A DNA stretch of 64,000 nucleotides from Pseudaminobacter soli (ex Li et al. 2025) (GCF_003012705.1 NZ_PXYL01000016.1:46060-110059); one strand, 5' to 3'. Shown: positions 8,902 to 18,342, counted from the stretch's first letter. The notes: generated from the sequence alone by a model not told the origin. Program-made: numbers and translations.

Positions 8902-9094
8902 CTTGGGTGGGGCGCCGGACGTCGAGGCATCCGAGCAATGGAACCATACCTTCGCGCCGGAGGATTTTCGCGACGGTCAAGGCTGAAGCTCAAGCTGCAG
9001 CCGCGCTGCATTGAACCGGCATCGACCTCAGAAATCACGAACTCATAAAGTCTTCGCTAAAAAGTTGTGCCAATCAACAAGGAGGAGGAATACC

Positions 9095-10042
9095 ATGACC
9101 GTTCGTTTCGGATCGCCCGTTCGCGCTAGGGGGATCGCCGGCGCGCTGGGCCTTGCAATGCTGGTCACCGTCTCGGCCCAAGCACAGGACATTCCAGCGC
9201 CTGCAATGGATGAGGGCCTGCACACCCAATTGCCTCAGGCACTGAGGGATCGCGGGGTAGTCAGGGTCGTCTCGACCTTCGGCTATGCACCCCAGCAGTT
9301 CTTCGGTGATGATGGCGTGACGCCAGAGGGCTTGTCGGTCGATCTGGCCAATGCGCTTGGCGCAGTTCTCGGTATGCGGGTCGAATTCACCAACGCCGCT
9401 TTCGATTCGATCATTCCAGGCCTGGAAGCTGGGCGTTTCGACATGGCCATCGCCGCGATGAGTGCCACTGCCGAGCGTGGTGCCAAGGTCAATTTCATCG
9501 TCTACGAGAAAACGGGCGCGCAGCTGCTGGTTCGCGAAGGAAATCCCAAGAGTATCAACGGTCTCACGGATATCTGCGGCATAAGGATGACCGAGTTGAA
9601 GGGCTCGCTCTACAATCAAGTGATCGAGCATGTTTCGGACAGATGCGTCAAACAGGGCAAGGGCACCATCCAGATTGACACGTTCGACAATTCCGATTCT
9701 GTCTTCCAGGCGCTGATTACTGGCCGCGCCGACGCGACTTATGGCGACTCCTCGCCGCTCGTCTATATGGCGCGGATGTCCGAAGGTCGACTTCAGGTTG
9801 TCGGCCCCCAATATCCCGACATTCCCTACGGCATCGCCATCGCTGGCGATAATACCGACTTCGCTCGGGCGATGGGTACGGCCCTGGATAAGCTCATTAA
9901 GGATGGCACCTATCAGGCCATACTGGACAAATGGGGGCTGGGCTTCCGCGCCACCGACTCTGCGGCCGTGACGCCAGTCGGCTCGCCGGCCTCGGCTTAT
10001 CCGTCGCCGCCTTCAGCCGTGGACATCGCCTTCGGAAAATAG
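9095..10042 (+). CDS. Polar amino-acid-type ABC transporter substrate-binding protein
   Basis: 315 residues, SBP_bac_3 family. A signal peptide (cleavage expected after AQA, residue 30) is followed by the typical domain: RDRGVVRVVSTFGYAPQQF, then SVDLANALGAVLGMRVEF and FDMAIAAMSATAER. ATG 9095 has a very strong AAGGAGGAGG site; the longer in-frame start upstream has none. Its ATPase and permease are probably the minus-strand pair at 12374-14151, since no others of the family lie close. The C-terminal 30 residues are proline/alanine-rich and look unstructured. Confidence 0.9.
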   Translation: MTVRFGSPVRARGIAGALGLAMLVTVSAQAQDIPAPAMDEGLHTQLPQALRDRGVVRVVSTFGYAPQQFFGDDGVTPEGLSVDLANALGAVLGMRVEFTNAAFDSIIPGLEAGRFDMAIAAMSATAERGAKVNFIVYEKTGAQLLVREGNPKSINGLTDICGIRMTELKGSLYNQVIEHVSDRCVKQGKGTIQIDTFDNSDSVFQALITGRADATYGDSSPLVYMARMSEGRLQVVGPQYPDIPYGIAIAGDNTDFARAMGTALDKLIKDGTYQAILDKWGLGFRATDSAAVTPVGSPASAYPSPPSAVDIAFGK

Positions 10043-10065
10043 CCCCCGCATGCTTGTGGCGCGTT

Positions 10066-10089
10066 CCGGGCGCAAGACCTTGCGCCCGG
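10066..10089 (+). terminator. Long hairpin after the binding-protein gene
   Basis: CCGGGCGCAAG and CTTGCGCCCGG form a perfect 11-bp stem with only two bases between, starting 24 bp after the stop. No T-run follows, so it may act as a transcript-stabilising structure or with Rho rather than as a simple terminator. Confidence 0.5.
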
Positions 10090-10634
10090 TCGCATTCGTC
10101 AGAACCGCCCGCCCTTGTCGCGACGCCGCGCCGTCGATGAACAGCGCATCGCCATCATCGAGCGGCATCAGCGCTGAGGCTGGCCTCCGCCAGTAGATCA
10201 ACCAGCTGCCTAAACAAGCGGATCGGCAGGACCGGACTTCTCGCCGCATGCACTGGTGCCAGGCACGATTCTCGTGCGAACCAGACCCTCAACAGACCGC
10301 TATGGCCCCCGCTTCGCCCGGGGCGCCGAAGACCAGAAGACGCAGCCCGAGGGAGGAAGCCTGCCGCCTCGCGGATAGATGGCTTCTATCCCTCAAGCCT
10401 GAGCCGGCAACAGTTGCAGGGCGAAGAAATGCGGACCCTGGCTAGAGCGCGACGCCTGCACCCGGCGCGGTTTAGCATCCCGCTTGGATACCAAGGGCCG
10501 CGCCTGATGTGCGATGGGCCAGACGATGGTCGCGCGAGCAGCACGAGCACCGTCCGCAGCTTTCTCCGAGGAGGTCGGATAAGCACAGACAATGTTCGGC
10601 CGCCCCACCTGATCGCGACCTTCGAACGGCGCCC
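10090..10634. other. 545-bp gene-poor stretch, possibly decayed sequence
   Basis: No frame here has a ribosome site plus recognisable domain. Short open frames on both strands give arginine/proline-rich translations. One minus-strand frame (about 10150-10250) reads like a short helical coding piece with a FRQLVDLLAEA-like run, which may be the relic of a deleted regulator. Otherwise I see nothing. Confidence 0.35.
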
Positions 10635-11771
10635 CTAGGCCTGCAACAACCGCTCCAAGCCCAATTCGAGCTGCTCGTTCGTTGTCGCCAGCGATAGGCG
10701 CACGTAACCCTCGCCATTGGTTCCGAAGGCCGTTCCCGGTGTGACGGCGACATTGCACTGTTCCAGCAGGCGCAGGGCAAAAGCCTCGGATGTCTCACCG
10801 AAATCCGACACGTTCAGCCAGACGTAGAAGCCGCCGTCGGGCGACATCGCCGAATAGCGCGAACCGGCTATGCGCTTGAGCACGAGATCGCGGTTTCGGC
10901 GATAGCCTTCGCGCCACGATGCCAGATATTCCTGAGGACCTTCGAGGGCAGCAAGCGCGCCATATTGGGCCGGCGTATTCACGCACATCACGCTGGGCTG
11001 TAGAAGCCCCAGCATCGGATTGACCACCTGCTCCGGCAGTGCGGCATAGCCGACACGCCAGCCAGTCATCGCATACACCTTGGAGAAGCTGAAGACCGAG
11101 ATCACTCGCTCGGGGCTGGGCTCGAGCGAGCCGATGCTGACATGCCGGCCAGAGAAGTCGATCTGGTCATAACATTCGTCCGAGATGATCCAAAGATCAT
11201 GCTTTTCGGCAAAGGCGAAAAGCTCCTCGGCCTGCTTGCGGTCCATGACGGTGCCGAGAGGATTGGACGGCGAGTTGAGCAGAAGCGCCCGCGTCGAACC
11301 GTCGACCAGCGCGTCAAGCTGGTCAATATCCGGCAGATAGTCGTTCCCATCCTTGAGATCGTAATAGAGCGGCCGTGCGCCGAAAGCCTTGGTCATCATG
11401 GTGAAGTTCGACCAGCCCGGGTTAGGCAGCAGGATCGAATCGCCGGTGCCCAGCACGGTGCCGAAAACCCCGAACAGGGCGTTTGCCCCGCCATTCGTCA
11501 CCAGCACCTGGGACGCCTGGCAGTCGATACCGTTGACCGCGCGGATCTTGGCGGCCGCGGCTTCGCGCAGTTCAGGCAAGCCAGGTGTCGGCGAATATTT
11601 CGTCTTGCCGTCGCGCGCCACTTTGTCAGCGGCGGCGACGACATGATCGGGCGTGTCGAAACCCGGCTCGCCGACCTCCAGATGGACAACATCGGCCCGC
11701 CCCCAGGCCAGTTCCATCATCTTGCGCACGCCGGATTGCGGACGTGTTCGAGCGATCAGGGGTAGTTCCAT
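10635..11771 (-). CDS. PLP-dependent class I/II aminotransferase
   Basis: 378 residues, fold type I aminotransferase. PLP lysine K231 sits in VFSFSKVYAMTGWRVGY; the N-SPSNPLGT motif (about residue 166) and SDECYD (about 198) are also present, and the N-terminal substrate arm has the EVGEPGFDTP signature of the aspartate-aminotransferase subfamily. It transfers an amino group between an amino acid and a 2-oxo acid in the cytoplasm. It follows a MarR regulator and an amino-acid importer on the same strand (40 bp after the MarR stop), suggesting the imported amino acid is its donor. A ribosome site GGAGGATGGG precedes the start. Confidence 0.9.
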   Translation of the reverse strand: MELPLIARTRPQSGVRKMMELAWGRADVVHLEVGEPGFDTPDHVVAAADKVARDGKTKYSPTPGLPELREAAAAKIRAVNGIDCQASQVLVTNGGANALFGVFGTVLGTGDSILLPNPGWSNFTMMTKAFGARPLYYDLKDGNDYLPDIDQLDALVDGSTRALLLNSPSNPLGTVMDRKQAEELFAFAEKHDLWIISDECYDQIDFSGRHVSIGSLEPSPERVISVFSFSKVYAMTGWRVGYAALPEQVVNPMLGLLQPSVMCVNTPAQYGALAALEGPQEYLASWREGYRRNRDLVLKRIAGSRYSAMSPDGGFYVWLNVSDFGETSEAFALRLLEQCNVAVTPGTAFGTNGEGYVRLSLATTNEQLELGLERLLQA

Positions 11772-11811
11772 TTTCCCATCCTCCAGTACAGCAGACAGAA
11801 CCGCTCGGTTT

Positions 11812-12327
11812 TCAGATACCCGCCTCGTCCGCCCATTTGGTTTTGCTTTGTGTCTCGACCGTCAGTCCGACGAACAGCGAGAGCATCTTGACAAAAAGCT
11901 CGTGATATTCGTGCGGTAACGGGTCCAGCACTTCCGCTTGCAAGGACGCGGTCCGCTCGATCACAAGGTCCACCAGTCCGGCGCCCTCCTTGGTCAGGTA
12001 AAGCGCCATGGCGCGACCATCATCCTTGGCGAGCTTTTTTTCCAGCAGGCCGCGCTTCATCAGCCTCGGGACCATTTCCGAAAGGGTTCCCCGGTCCATT
12101 CCCGTCAGCGCAGTCAAGTCACTGATACTTCCGCCTCGGCAGCGCCGCACGCCATAGAGCAAGGCCGCTTGGCGCGGCGTAAGGCCGATATCCTGCATCG
12201 CCTTGTCGAAAAGCCGGTCGGCCCGCGCATGGGCGCGCCGCAGCAGGTAGTTGACATTCCTTGTCAGTTCGAAGGGATGCTCGTCATCATCGCCATCGAT
12301 CGGCATGTTGTCTTTGTCCTCGACCAT
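11812..12327 (-). CDS. MarR-family transcriptional regulator
   Basis: 171 residues with a winged helix-turn-helix in the middle: LTPRQAALLYGV, then GSISDLTALTGMDRGTLSEMVPRLMKRGLLEKKLAKDDGRA with the MarR wing. The start is placed at the Met of MVEDKDNMP (position 12327), which has AGAGAG upstream and avoids overlapping the ATPase gene; a longer in-frame start at 12408 would. Between the importer genes and the aminotransferase on the same strand, it likely responds to the imported amino acid or its oxo acid. The N-terminal 25 residues are acidic and probably disordered. Confidence 0.88.
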   Translation of the reverse strand: MVEDKDNMPIDGDDDEHPFELTRNVNYLLRRAHARADRLFDKAMQDIGLTPRQAALLYGVRRCRGGSISDLTALTGMDRGTLSEMVPRLMKRGLLEKKLAKDDGRAMALYLTKEGAGLVDLVIERTASLQAEVLDPLPHEYHELFVKMLSLFVGLTVETQSKTKWADEAGI

Positions 12328-12373
12328 AGCACTCTCTGTTGCTTGTGAAGGGCGTGGCCGAGGCCGGGTCGTC

Positions 12374-13201
12374 CTAGCCTCCGGAGCAATCATTTTCACC
12401 CCGCACACTCTGAAGGAACTTTCTGGTCCGCTCGTGCCTTGGGTTCCCCAGAACCTCGGCCGGCGGACCGCTCTCGATCACCCATCCCCCATCCATGAAT
12501 ACGACAATGTCCGCAATATCGCGTGCAAAGGCAATCTCATGGGTGACGATGACCATCGTCATGCCGCTATGCGCCAGCTTACGCATGACATCGAGCACCT
12601 CTCCAACCAGTTCGGGGTCCAGCGCCGATGTCGGCTCGTCGAACAAGATCAGCTTGGGGCGCATGGCTAGCGCCCGGGCAATCGCTACGCGCTGCTGCTG
12701 CCCGCCCGAGAGCTCCGAAGGGAAGCTGTCAGCCTTGTGCGCCAGCCCCACGCGCCGCAACAGGTCCATCGCATGTTCCCTGGCGTCGGCCTTGCTTTCC
12801 TTCAGCACTCCGACCGGCCCCTCGATGATGTTCTCAAGCGCGGTCATGTGCTGGAACAGGTTGAAGCGCTGGAAGACCATGCCAATCTCGCGCCTTTGCC
12901 GAGAGATCTCCCTTTCGTTCAACGCGCAAAGCCGGCCGTCCTTGCCGACGCGATAGCCGATATGCTCGCCGTTGACCGCCAACAGGCCGCGGTCGATCTT
13001 TTCGAGCATGTTGATGCAGCGGAGAAATGTGGTCTTGCCCGAGCCGGACGGCCCGATCAGGCAAACCACCTTCCCTGGCATCACGTCCAGATCGATACCA
13101 TGCAGGACCTTCACTGCTCCGAAGGATTTCTCAACCCCGCGCGCGACGACCATCGGGGCAATGCCTGCGGCATCGGCCGGGGAATGCATTTTCGCGGTCA
13201 C
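12374..13201 (-). CDS. Polar amino-acid ABC importer ATP-binding protein (GlnQ-like)
   Basis: 275 residues. Walker A GPSGSGKTT (about residue 50), the Q-loop in MVFQRFNLF, signature LSGGQQQR, Walker B LILFDEPTSALDPE and the H-loop in VTHEIAFA are all intact. RFNLFQHMTALENI is typical of GlnQ/HisP-type ATPases. It overlaps the permease gene upstream by 4 bp. It presumably energises that permease with the binding protein at 9095-10042, and could also serve the AAP permeases at 22-24 kb, which have no ATPase of their own. Confidence 0.93.
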   Translation of the reverse strand: MTAKMHSPADAAGIAPMVVARGVEKSFGAVKVLHGIDLDVMPGKVVCLIGPSGSGKTTFLRCINMLEKIDRGLLAVNGEHIGYRVGKDGRLCALNEREISRQRREIGMVFQRFNLFQHMTALENIIEGPVGVLKESKADAREHAMDLLRRVGLAHKADSFPSELSGGQQQRVAIARALAMRPKLILFDEPTSALDPELVGEVLDVMRKLAHSGMTMVIVTHEIAFARDIADIVVFMDGGWVIESGPPAEVLGNPRHERTRKFLQSVRGENDCSGG

Positions 13202-14151
13202 AGGCCATTCTCCTTCGAGGCGAGCCGACTTTTCAGGAACGGCCCGAACAGACCTGCCAGACCAACGCCCTTCGCGTCTTTCGAGCCACGGGCATAGTGC
13301 CGTTCAAGTCGGATCTGCAGGACCGTCAGCGCGGTGGTGCAGGCGAGATACCAGAAGCATGCCACGGCCAGCAGCGGGATCTGCTGGAAGTTGCGAGCGT
13401 AGATCAGCTGGACAGAGGTCAGCAGATCCGGCAGGCCTATGATCAGCACGACCGAAGTGGTCTTAAGCATCGAGATCGTCGCATTGCCGGTCGGCGGAAT
13501 GATGAAACGCATCGCTTGCGGGATGATGATCCGCCGCATCAGCCGCGCTCGCGACATGCCGACGGATTGGGCGGCCTCAGTCTGCCCCTTGTCCACCGAC
13601 AGAATGCCGGCGCGGTAGATCTCGGCCATGTAGGCGCCTTCGTTCAGCCCAAGGCCTAGCACCGCAGCCCCGAACTGGTTGATCAGGCTGTTGGTGTCGA
13701 CCGCAAACAGCGTTGGTCCGAAGGGAACCGGGAGGCTGATGACCGGAAAGAGTGACGCAAGGAAGTACCAGAAAAGCAGCTGGACCAGCAGCGGAGTGCC
13801 GCGCAGGAACCAGACGGTTGCCCCGCTCAAGCACTGTAACACCGGGTTTTGCGAAAGTCGCATGGAGCCCAGCACGCCGCCGGTCGCGATCGCCAGGGCC
13901 ATCGAGGCCACGGTGAGTTGAATGGTGAGCCACAGTCCGCTCATCACTGCGGGGTGGAATAGATAGGTATAGGTCACATCCCAGCGCATGTTCTTGCTGG
14001 TCGCCAGAAGGTACAGATACCCTCCGGCAAGCAGCGCCGCTACGATGGCCGACACCCAACGCCCGATATGGCGGACGGGAACAACGCTCTCAGACCCGTC
14101 GAGACGAGGCATGGCGGCGATTATCTCGACTGCGTCCAATCTGCGGGTCAA
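13198..14151 (-). CDS. Polar amino-acid ABC importer permease
   Basis: 317 residues, His/Glu/Gln/Arg permease family. Several hydrophobic segments and the EAA loop GQTEAAQSVGMSRARLMRRIIIPQA (about residue 215) that contacts the ATPase. Only one permease gene is present, so the channel is probably a homodimer. The C-terminus carries an extra soluble tail of about 40 residues. The gene begins this minus-strand operon (permease, ATPase, MarR, aminotransferase). Confidence 0.92.
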   Translation of the reverse strand: MTRRLDAVEIIAAMPRLDGSESVVPVRHIGRWVSAIVAALLAGGYLYLLATSKNMRWDVTYTYLFHPAVMSGLWLTIQLTVASMALAIATGGVLGSMRLSQNPVLQCLSGATVWFLRGTPLLVQLLFWYFLASLFPVISLPVPFGPTLFAVDTNSLINQFGAAVLGLGLNEGAYMAEIYRAGILSVDKGQTEAAQSVGMSRARLMRRIIIPQAMRFIIPPTGNATISMLKTTSVVLIIGLPDLLTSVQLIYARNFQQIPLLAVACFWYLACTTALTVLQIRLERHYARGSKDAKGVGLAGLFGPFLKSRLASKENGL

Positions 14152-14592
14152 GCTTGAAACCCCTCTTGCTGGCTGCCTGTGCAGCGACGACCCCGTGACA
14201 CTCGACGAAAACGTCTCGGCACGTAGCTAGGACCGAACCGACGACACAGAGGATCATCCCCTCCGTGATTGGCGATCCGAAACAGGCAGGCACGGCCCCT
14301 CTAATTATTCTGGTTTTTACCTTTTATGATCAGTACTACGTATTTTCACAAAGTCAATGAATATTCTTTTTTGAAACACACCTCGCAACAGCCTCGTCCA
14401 GCCAAACGCCAGGGCGCGACCGAATAGCTGTGCTAAGCTCCGTGCATAAGAGGGGATTTTGGCGCACAAGACCCGAGAAATCCCTGGATCAGTCGGCAAC
14501 ACTTGCCGACCACCCAGCGCCGAGAGAGCACAAAGTCAACTCAATGGCGGGCTATTTGCAATGTATGCGCTATAAAAAGCGGATCACCTTGG
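14152..14592. other. 441-bp intergenic region upstream of the amino-acid permease operon
   Basis: No gene supported. The part 14295-14380 is AT-rich with CAGTACTACGTATTTTCAC, likely the promoter of the minus-strand permease operon that starts at 14151. The remainder holds only short open frames without family similarity. Confidence 0.45.
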
Positions 14593-15222
14593 TCAGAATG
14601 AAAGGCCGTCCGAGAAAACCCAAATGACCGTAGCGTCCTGCTCGGAAACACATTTCCAGGAATGCGGCGTTTCTGACTTGAGCTGGATGTAGTCATTGGC
14701 GGAAAGTAGGAACTCTCGTCCATTGACGTTATAGCGAACCCGGCCAGCGATGACGTAGCAAAGTTCTTCGCCCGGATGGCGCATGGGCTTCTTGCCGGAT
14801 TTCGCGCCCGGCGCGAGGATGCCGACGCGGGCCTCAAGGACACCCGCCGGGAAAGCGCCATTCAGATCCTGAAGGACGACACGCATTTCCTCGTAGGCGA
14901 TCGTCTGGCGGTTCGAGGCCCGCACGACCACCTCTGTCTGCTCGGGGTCACGATAACGCCCGATGAGGAACCCCAGGTTCTCATTCAAGGATTGCGCCAG
15001 ATTGATTGCATGGACCAGGCTTGGATTTAGCCGGCCATTCTCGATCTTGCTGATCGTGCTCGCAGGCACGCCAGACAGTTCTGCAAGCCGGGCGATGGTC
15101 AAGCCATGACGGTTGCGCATGGCCCGCAGCCGCCGGCCAACCTTCGCCATCTCATCTTGGGGTTCGTCATCGAGCCCTCGCAGGCTGTCACGATCGTCCT
15201 GCTGCATCCCCTTTACCGGCAT
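14593..15222 (-). CDS. XRE-cupin transcriptional regulator 1
   Basis: 209 residues. N-terminal XRE helix-turn-helix (GRRLRAMRNRHGLTIARLAELSG, about residues 29-51, and STISKIENGRLNPS) followed by a cupin_2 ligand domain with HPGEELCYVIAGRVRY and an ANDYIQLKSETPHSW strand. Such proteins usually sense a small carboxylate or amine and control the adjacent catabolic genes. It is the last gene of the long minus-strand operon and lies 5 bp behind a second protein of the same architecture, so the two may form heterodimers or bind different ligands. Confidence 0.92.
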   Translation of the reverse strand: MPVKGMQQDDRDSLRGLDDEPQDEMAKVGRRLRAMRNRHGLTIARLAELSGVPASTISKIENGRLNPSLVHAINLAQSLNENLGFLIGRYRDPEQTEVVVRASNRQTIAYEEMRVVLQDLNGAFPAGVLEARVGILAPGAKSGKKPMRHPGEELCYVIAGRVRYNVNGREFLLSANDYIQLKSETPHSWKCVSEQDATVIWVFSDGLSF

Positions 15223-15227
15223 CAGCG

Positions 15228-15836
15228 TTAGCGCTCCGAGCCCCTGTCCGACACACAGAGCACCGCCGACGGACTGGAGATGGTGTTTTCAAGGCGAAGC
15301 GGCAGCTCCTCACGCAGGTGGATCGCGTCATCGGCATCCAAACGTTCCACCCGACCATTGCGGAAATGCGCTTCCACCTGGCCCCGCAGCACATACATGA
15401 ACGAGGGCGGCGACATATCGGCCAGTTCGAAGCCGCGTTTTGGCTCGAGGACGATCATCTGGGACTGAAGGCGGCGCTCACTCAGATCCGTTGTGAGATC
15501 GCCTATACCGTGCGAGATGGGTGGAGTGCTTCCTGCGACCACTTCGACGGATGATTTCACCGCACAGGCGGCCATCACCAAATCCGTCAGTTCCTGACCC
15601 AGCGCCTCGGAAAGGCTGACAGCGGTCTGCAGGTTCGGACTGTTAGTGGTACCGCTCTCAATCTTCTGGATGCCTGCGACGCTGACGCCGCTTTCGGCCG
15701 CCATCCGTTGTAGCGACCAGCCCCGATCGATCCGCAGCCGGCGCAATTCGCGACCGAAAGCAGCCATCTGCTCTTCACCAAAAGCGGTCGCATGAGACGT
15801 CGCGCCGTCCACCTGATCGGGTCTAGATTGGCTCAC
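15228..15836 (-). CDS. XRE-cupin transcriptional regulator 2
   Basis: 202 residues with the same two-domain layout as its downstream neighbour: XRE helix-turn-helix (GRELRRLRIDRGWSLQRMAAESGVSVAGIQKIE) and a cupin domain ending in a DAIHLREELPLRLEN strand. The cupin shows SFMYVLRGQVEAHF but lacks the H-x-G-E start of the first protein's metal or ligand site, so the pocket is changed. The two are diverged rather than a fresh duplication. It starts 61 bp after the permease stop and is probably part of the same transcript. Confidence 0.9.
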   Translation of the reverse strand: MSQSRPDQVDGATSHATAFGEEQMAAFGRELRRLRIDRGWSLQRMAAESGVSVAGIQKIESGTTNSPNLQTAVSLSEALGQELTDLVMAACAVKSSVEVVAGSTPPISHGIGDLTTDLSERRLQSQMIVLEPKRGFELADMSPPSFMYVLRGQVEAHFRNGRVERLDADDAIHLREELPLRLENTISSPSAVLCVSDRGSER

Positions 15837-15897
15837 GCCCAGTACCTTACCAGTTTCTTCCTTAATCTCACAGCCTCTCTACCCTGAGGTGATAGAA

Positions 15898-16740
15898 CTA
15901 CACAAGATCGGCCTGCGCCTCGGCGTGCCAGCGCAGCAACCTGCGCCGCAGCGCGTTCATAGAGCGGATCAGGAGGAAGCCGATGATCGAAAGCTCCAGC
16001 AGGCCCGCGAAAACGCCGGTCGACTCGGCGAAGCGCCAGGACTCCATCATCGCCGCACCAATCCCGGTTCCGCCCAACATCATTTCGGTGATCACGGCGA
16101 CGATCAATGCGATGGGCAAAGACACTTCTATACCGCTCAGGATCTGCGGCGCGGCGGCTGGAAGAATGATCGTCCACAACAGATCGCGCTCTCCCGCGCC
16201 AAGGTTTCGCGCCGACCAGATGATCTGGCGCTCGACCCCTTGCGCGCCCGCGACCGTGGCGGTGATGACTGGAAAGATCGCGTCACAGACGATCATGATA
16301 ACCTTCGATGTGTCATAGACGCCGAACCACAGGATGAAGATCGGCAGGAAGACGATCTTCGGCAACGGAAAACCAATCGAAACCAACGGGCCAACAAGCC
16401 ATTCCGCGGTGCTGCTTCTTGCCAGCAGCAGACCGATGGCCACCCCGGCTACGACGGCGATGCCGAACCCCACCAGGGTGCGGCGCAAAGTGTCCAGCAA
16501 ATTGACCCAAAGCGTACCGTCACCAATCTCGGCCCAGATGCGAACTAGGACTTCGTTGAAAGGCGGCATCAGATAGGGCGGAACCAAACTGAGCCGGGCA
16601 ACCAACTCCCAGCAGATCAGCACCAGCACGAGAGAGCCATACTCACGGGCGATCCCGGCGAGCCATACCAAGGCAGATGCGACAGGCGACGACCGCACGC
16701 CGTCCTCGGTTCGACCGATCACTGCCATGACAGCACCCAT
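15898..16740 (-). CDS. SsuC/TauC-type ABC importer permease A
   Basis: 280 residues, BPD_transp_1 family. Multiple hydrophobic segments; the coupling loop GAQGVERQIIWSARNLGAGERDLLW and a following ILPAAAPQILSGIEV are typical of nitrate/sulfonate/taurine permeases. The gene overlaps permease B by 22 bp. Two permeases in one such importer are unusual, since most Ssu/Tau systems have one. Cysteines and glycines are conserved as in the family; no damage seen. Confidence 0.9.
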   Translation of the reverse strand: MGAVMAVIGRTEDGVRSSPVASALVWLAGIAREYGSLVLVLICWELVARLSLVPPYLMPPFNEVLVRIWAEIGDGTLWVNLLDTLRRTLVGFGIAVVAGVAIGLLLARSSTAEWLVGPLVSIGFPLPKIVFLPIFILWFGVYDTSKVIMIVCDAIFPVITATVAGAQGVERQIIWSARNLGAGERDLLWTIILPAAAPQILSGIEVSLPIALIVAVITEMMLGGTGIGAAMMESWRFAESTGVFAGLLELSIIGFLLIRSMNALRRRLLRWHAEAQADLV

Positions 16741-17459
16741 CGAATGTAGCGCAGGAACAGCCGATCCACGATCAGCCCGAAGATCGCGATGGTCAGGACG
16801 GCCGCGAACATCGCGTCATAGATCCCGCTGCCGCCGAGGAAGCCGATCAGATATCCTAGCCCGTTCTTCGAGACGATCAGTTCGGAACTGACCAGAAGCA
16901 CAAGGCAAAGCGCCAGCGCCGTCCTTATGCCGCTCAGCAACTCCGGCAATGCGCTCGGCACGACGATATCGACTAACGTGCGCATCTTTCCTGCGCCAAG
17001 CGCCCTGCCCGACCAGATCAGCACTCGCTCGCATCCGCGTGCACCATTGTAGGCACCCACAGCGACCGGCAGGATGCAACCAAGGGCGATCAGCGTGATC
17101 TGCGAGGCATTTCCAAGGCCAAGCCAAAGCGCCGTAATCGGAATCAGGGCCGATTTGGGAATGGGATAAAGGGCCTCCATTAGAGGCCGGAAGAAGATGC
17201 GAACCGGCGCCGATGCGGCCATCGCAACTCCCAGCACCGTGCCGACGACGATGGCGATGGCGGCGCCCGAGAAAGCCCGGAACAGCGAGATCACCCCATG
17301 CGTCCACAGCTCGCCGCTGCTGGCGAGGCCAAGCCAGGCAATGAAGATCCTGCTCAGTGGCGGCAAGATGTCCATTCGCACCAGCCCGACCCGAGGCGCG
17401 ATCTCCCACAGCAGCATCAGCAGCAACAGGCCGAGGCAGCTTTTCAGTCGAGTGATCAC
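16719..17459 (-). CDS. SsuC/TauC-type ABC importer permease B
   Basis: 246 residues with the same fold as permease A: LPPLSRIF near the N-terminus, PIPKSALIPITALWLGLG in the middle and the coupling loop GARGCERVLIWSGRALGAGKMR. Start overlaps the ATPase stop by 4 bp. Sequence divergence from permease A suggests a heterodimeric channel. Confidence 0.9.
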   Translation of the reverse strand: MITRLKSCLGLLLLMLLWEIAPRVGLVRMDILPPLSRIFIAWLGLASSGELWTHGVISLFRAFSGAAIAIVVGTVLGVAMAASAPVRIFFRPLMEALYPIPKSALIPITALWLGLGNASQITLIALGCILPVAVGAYNGARGCERVLIWSGRALGAGKMRTLVDIVVPSALPELLSGIRTALALCLVLLVSSELIVSKNGLGYLIGFLGGSGIYDAMFAAVLTIAIFGLIVDRLFLRYIRWVLSWQ

Positions 17460-18283
17460 GGGGCTGCCTTCCCATCTTCCTCGTGGATCAAGTGCCAGAT
17501 CTCGTCCACCTTCTCGACGAAGGCGCGCGACTTGACGAATTCGGGGTCTGACCTGTCAATCCCCGTTTCGACAATGGCCTTGATCCGCCCTGGCCGCGCA
17601 GACATCACGACGACCCTTTCAGCCAAATAGACGGCCTCGTGCACGTCATGCGTGACAAAGACCACTGCCTTGGGCGAACGCCGCCACAGCGCCAGCAATT
17701 CGATCTGCATCAGATTGCGGGTCTGCGCGTCCAAGGCCCCGAAGGGCTCGTCCATCAACAAGGTAGCCGGGTCAAGCACCAGCGTCCTTGCGATCGCGGC
17801 CCGCTGGCGCATACCCCCGGACAGCTGCGAGGGATAGCTGTCCTCGAACCCTTTCAGGCCGACCTGCACCAGGATCTCGGCCGCCCTGACCTCAGCCTCG
17901 CGGCGCGGGACGCCCTTACGCTCAAGCCCGTACATGACATTGGCGCGGACCGTCTTCCAGGGAAACAGTGCGAAATGCTGGAAGACGATGCCCCGGTCGG
18001 GGCCGGGCTTACGAACCGTCTCGCCCAGCACGCAGATTGTGCCCTGCTCGACCGGAAGAAAGCCGCCGGTCAGGTAGAGCAGCGTGGACTTGCCGCAGCC
18101 CGAGGGCCCCAGAAGGGCGACGAATTCGTTGCGCCGCACCGTCAGGTTGATGTCGTCAAGGGCCAGGACCTGCCGGCCGTGTTTCGGCCGGTAGACATGG
18201 CTGACGCCGGAAACGACGATCTGCGCATCCTCGGAACCGGTTTCGACCCGGCCCGGCCCGGCATGTTCCATCGGCGCCACCAT
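17456..18283 (-). CDS. SsuB/TauB/NrtD-type ABC importer ATP-binding protein
   Basis: About 275 residues. Walker A GPSGCGKST, Q-loop IVFQHFALFPWKTV, signature LSGGMRQR, Walker B LLMDEPFGALDAQTR and H-loop VFVTHDVHEAVYL mark the nitrate/sulfonate subgroup. ATG 18283 (MVAPMEH) has GGAGGGGG upstream and is preferred to the in-frame ATG at 18304, which has none. The gene follows the FAH-family hydrolase by about 60 bp in the same operon. Confidence 0.92.
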   Translation of the reverse strand: MVAPMEHAGPGRVETGSEDAQIVVSGVSHVYRPKHGRQVLALDDINLTVRRNEFVALLGPSGCGKSTLLYLTGGFLPVEQGTICVLGETVRKPGPDRGIVFQHFALFPWKTVRANVMYGLERKGVPRREAEVRAAEILVQVGLKGFEDSYPSQLSGGMRQRAAIARTLVLDPATLLMDEPFGALDAQTRNLMQIELLALWRRSPKAVVFVTHDVHEAVYLAERVVVMSARPGRIKAIVETGIDRSDPEFVKSRAFVEKVDEIWHLIHEEDGKAAP

Positions 18284-18342
18284 GTTTCGCAGCCCCCTCC
18301 TCAATCAAGGTTCATGTCTACCGGACGCCGCCCAGCCGTCTT

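Noticed and set aside
10090..10634. Possible insertion-sequence remnant
   Set aside because: No terminal repeats, target duplication or transposase motifs visible; only vague coding-like runs.
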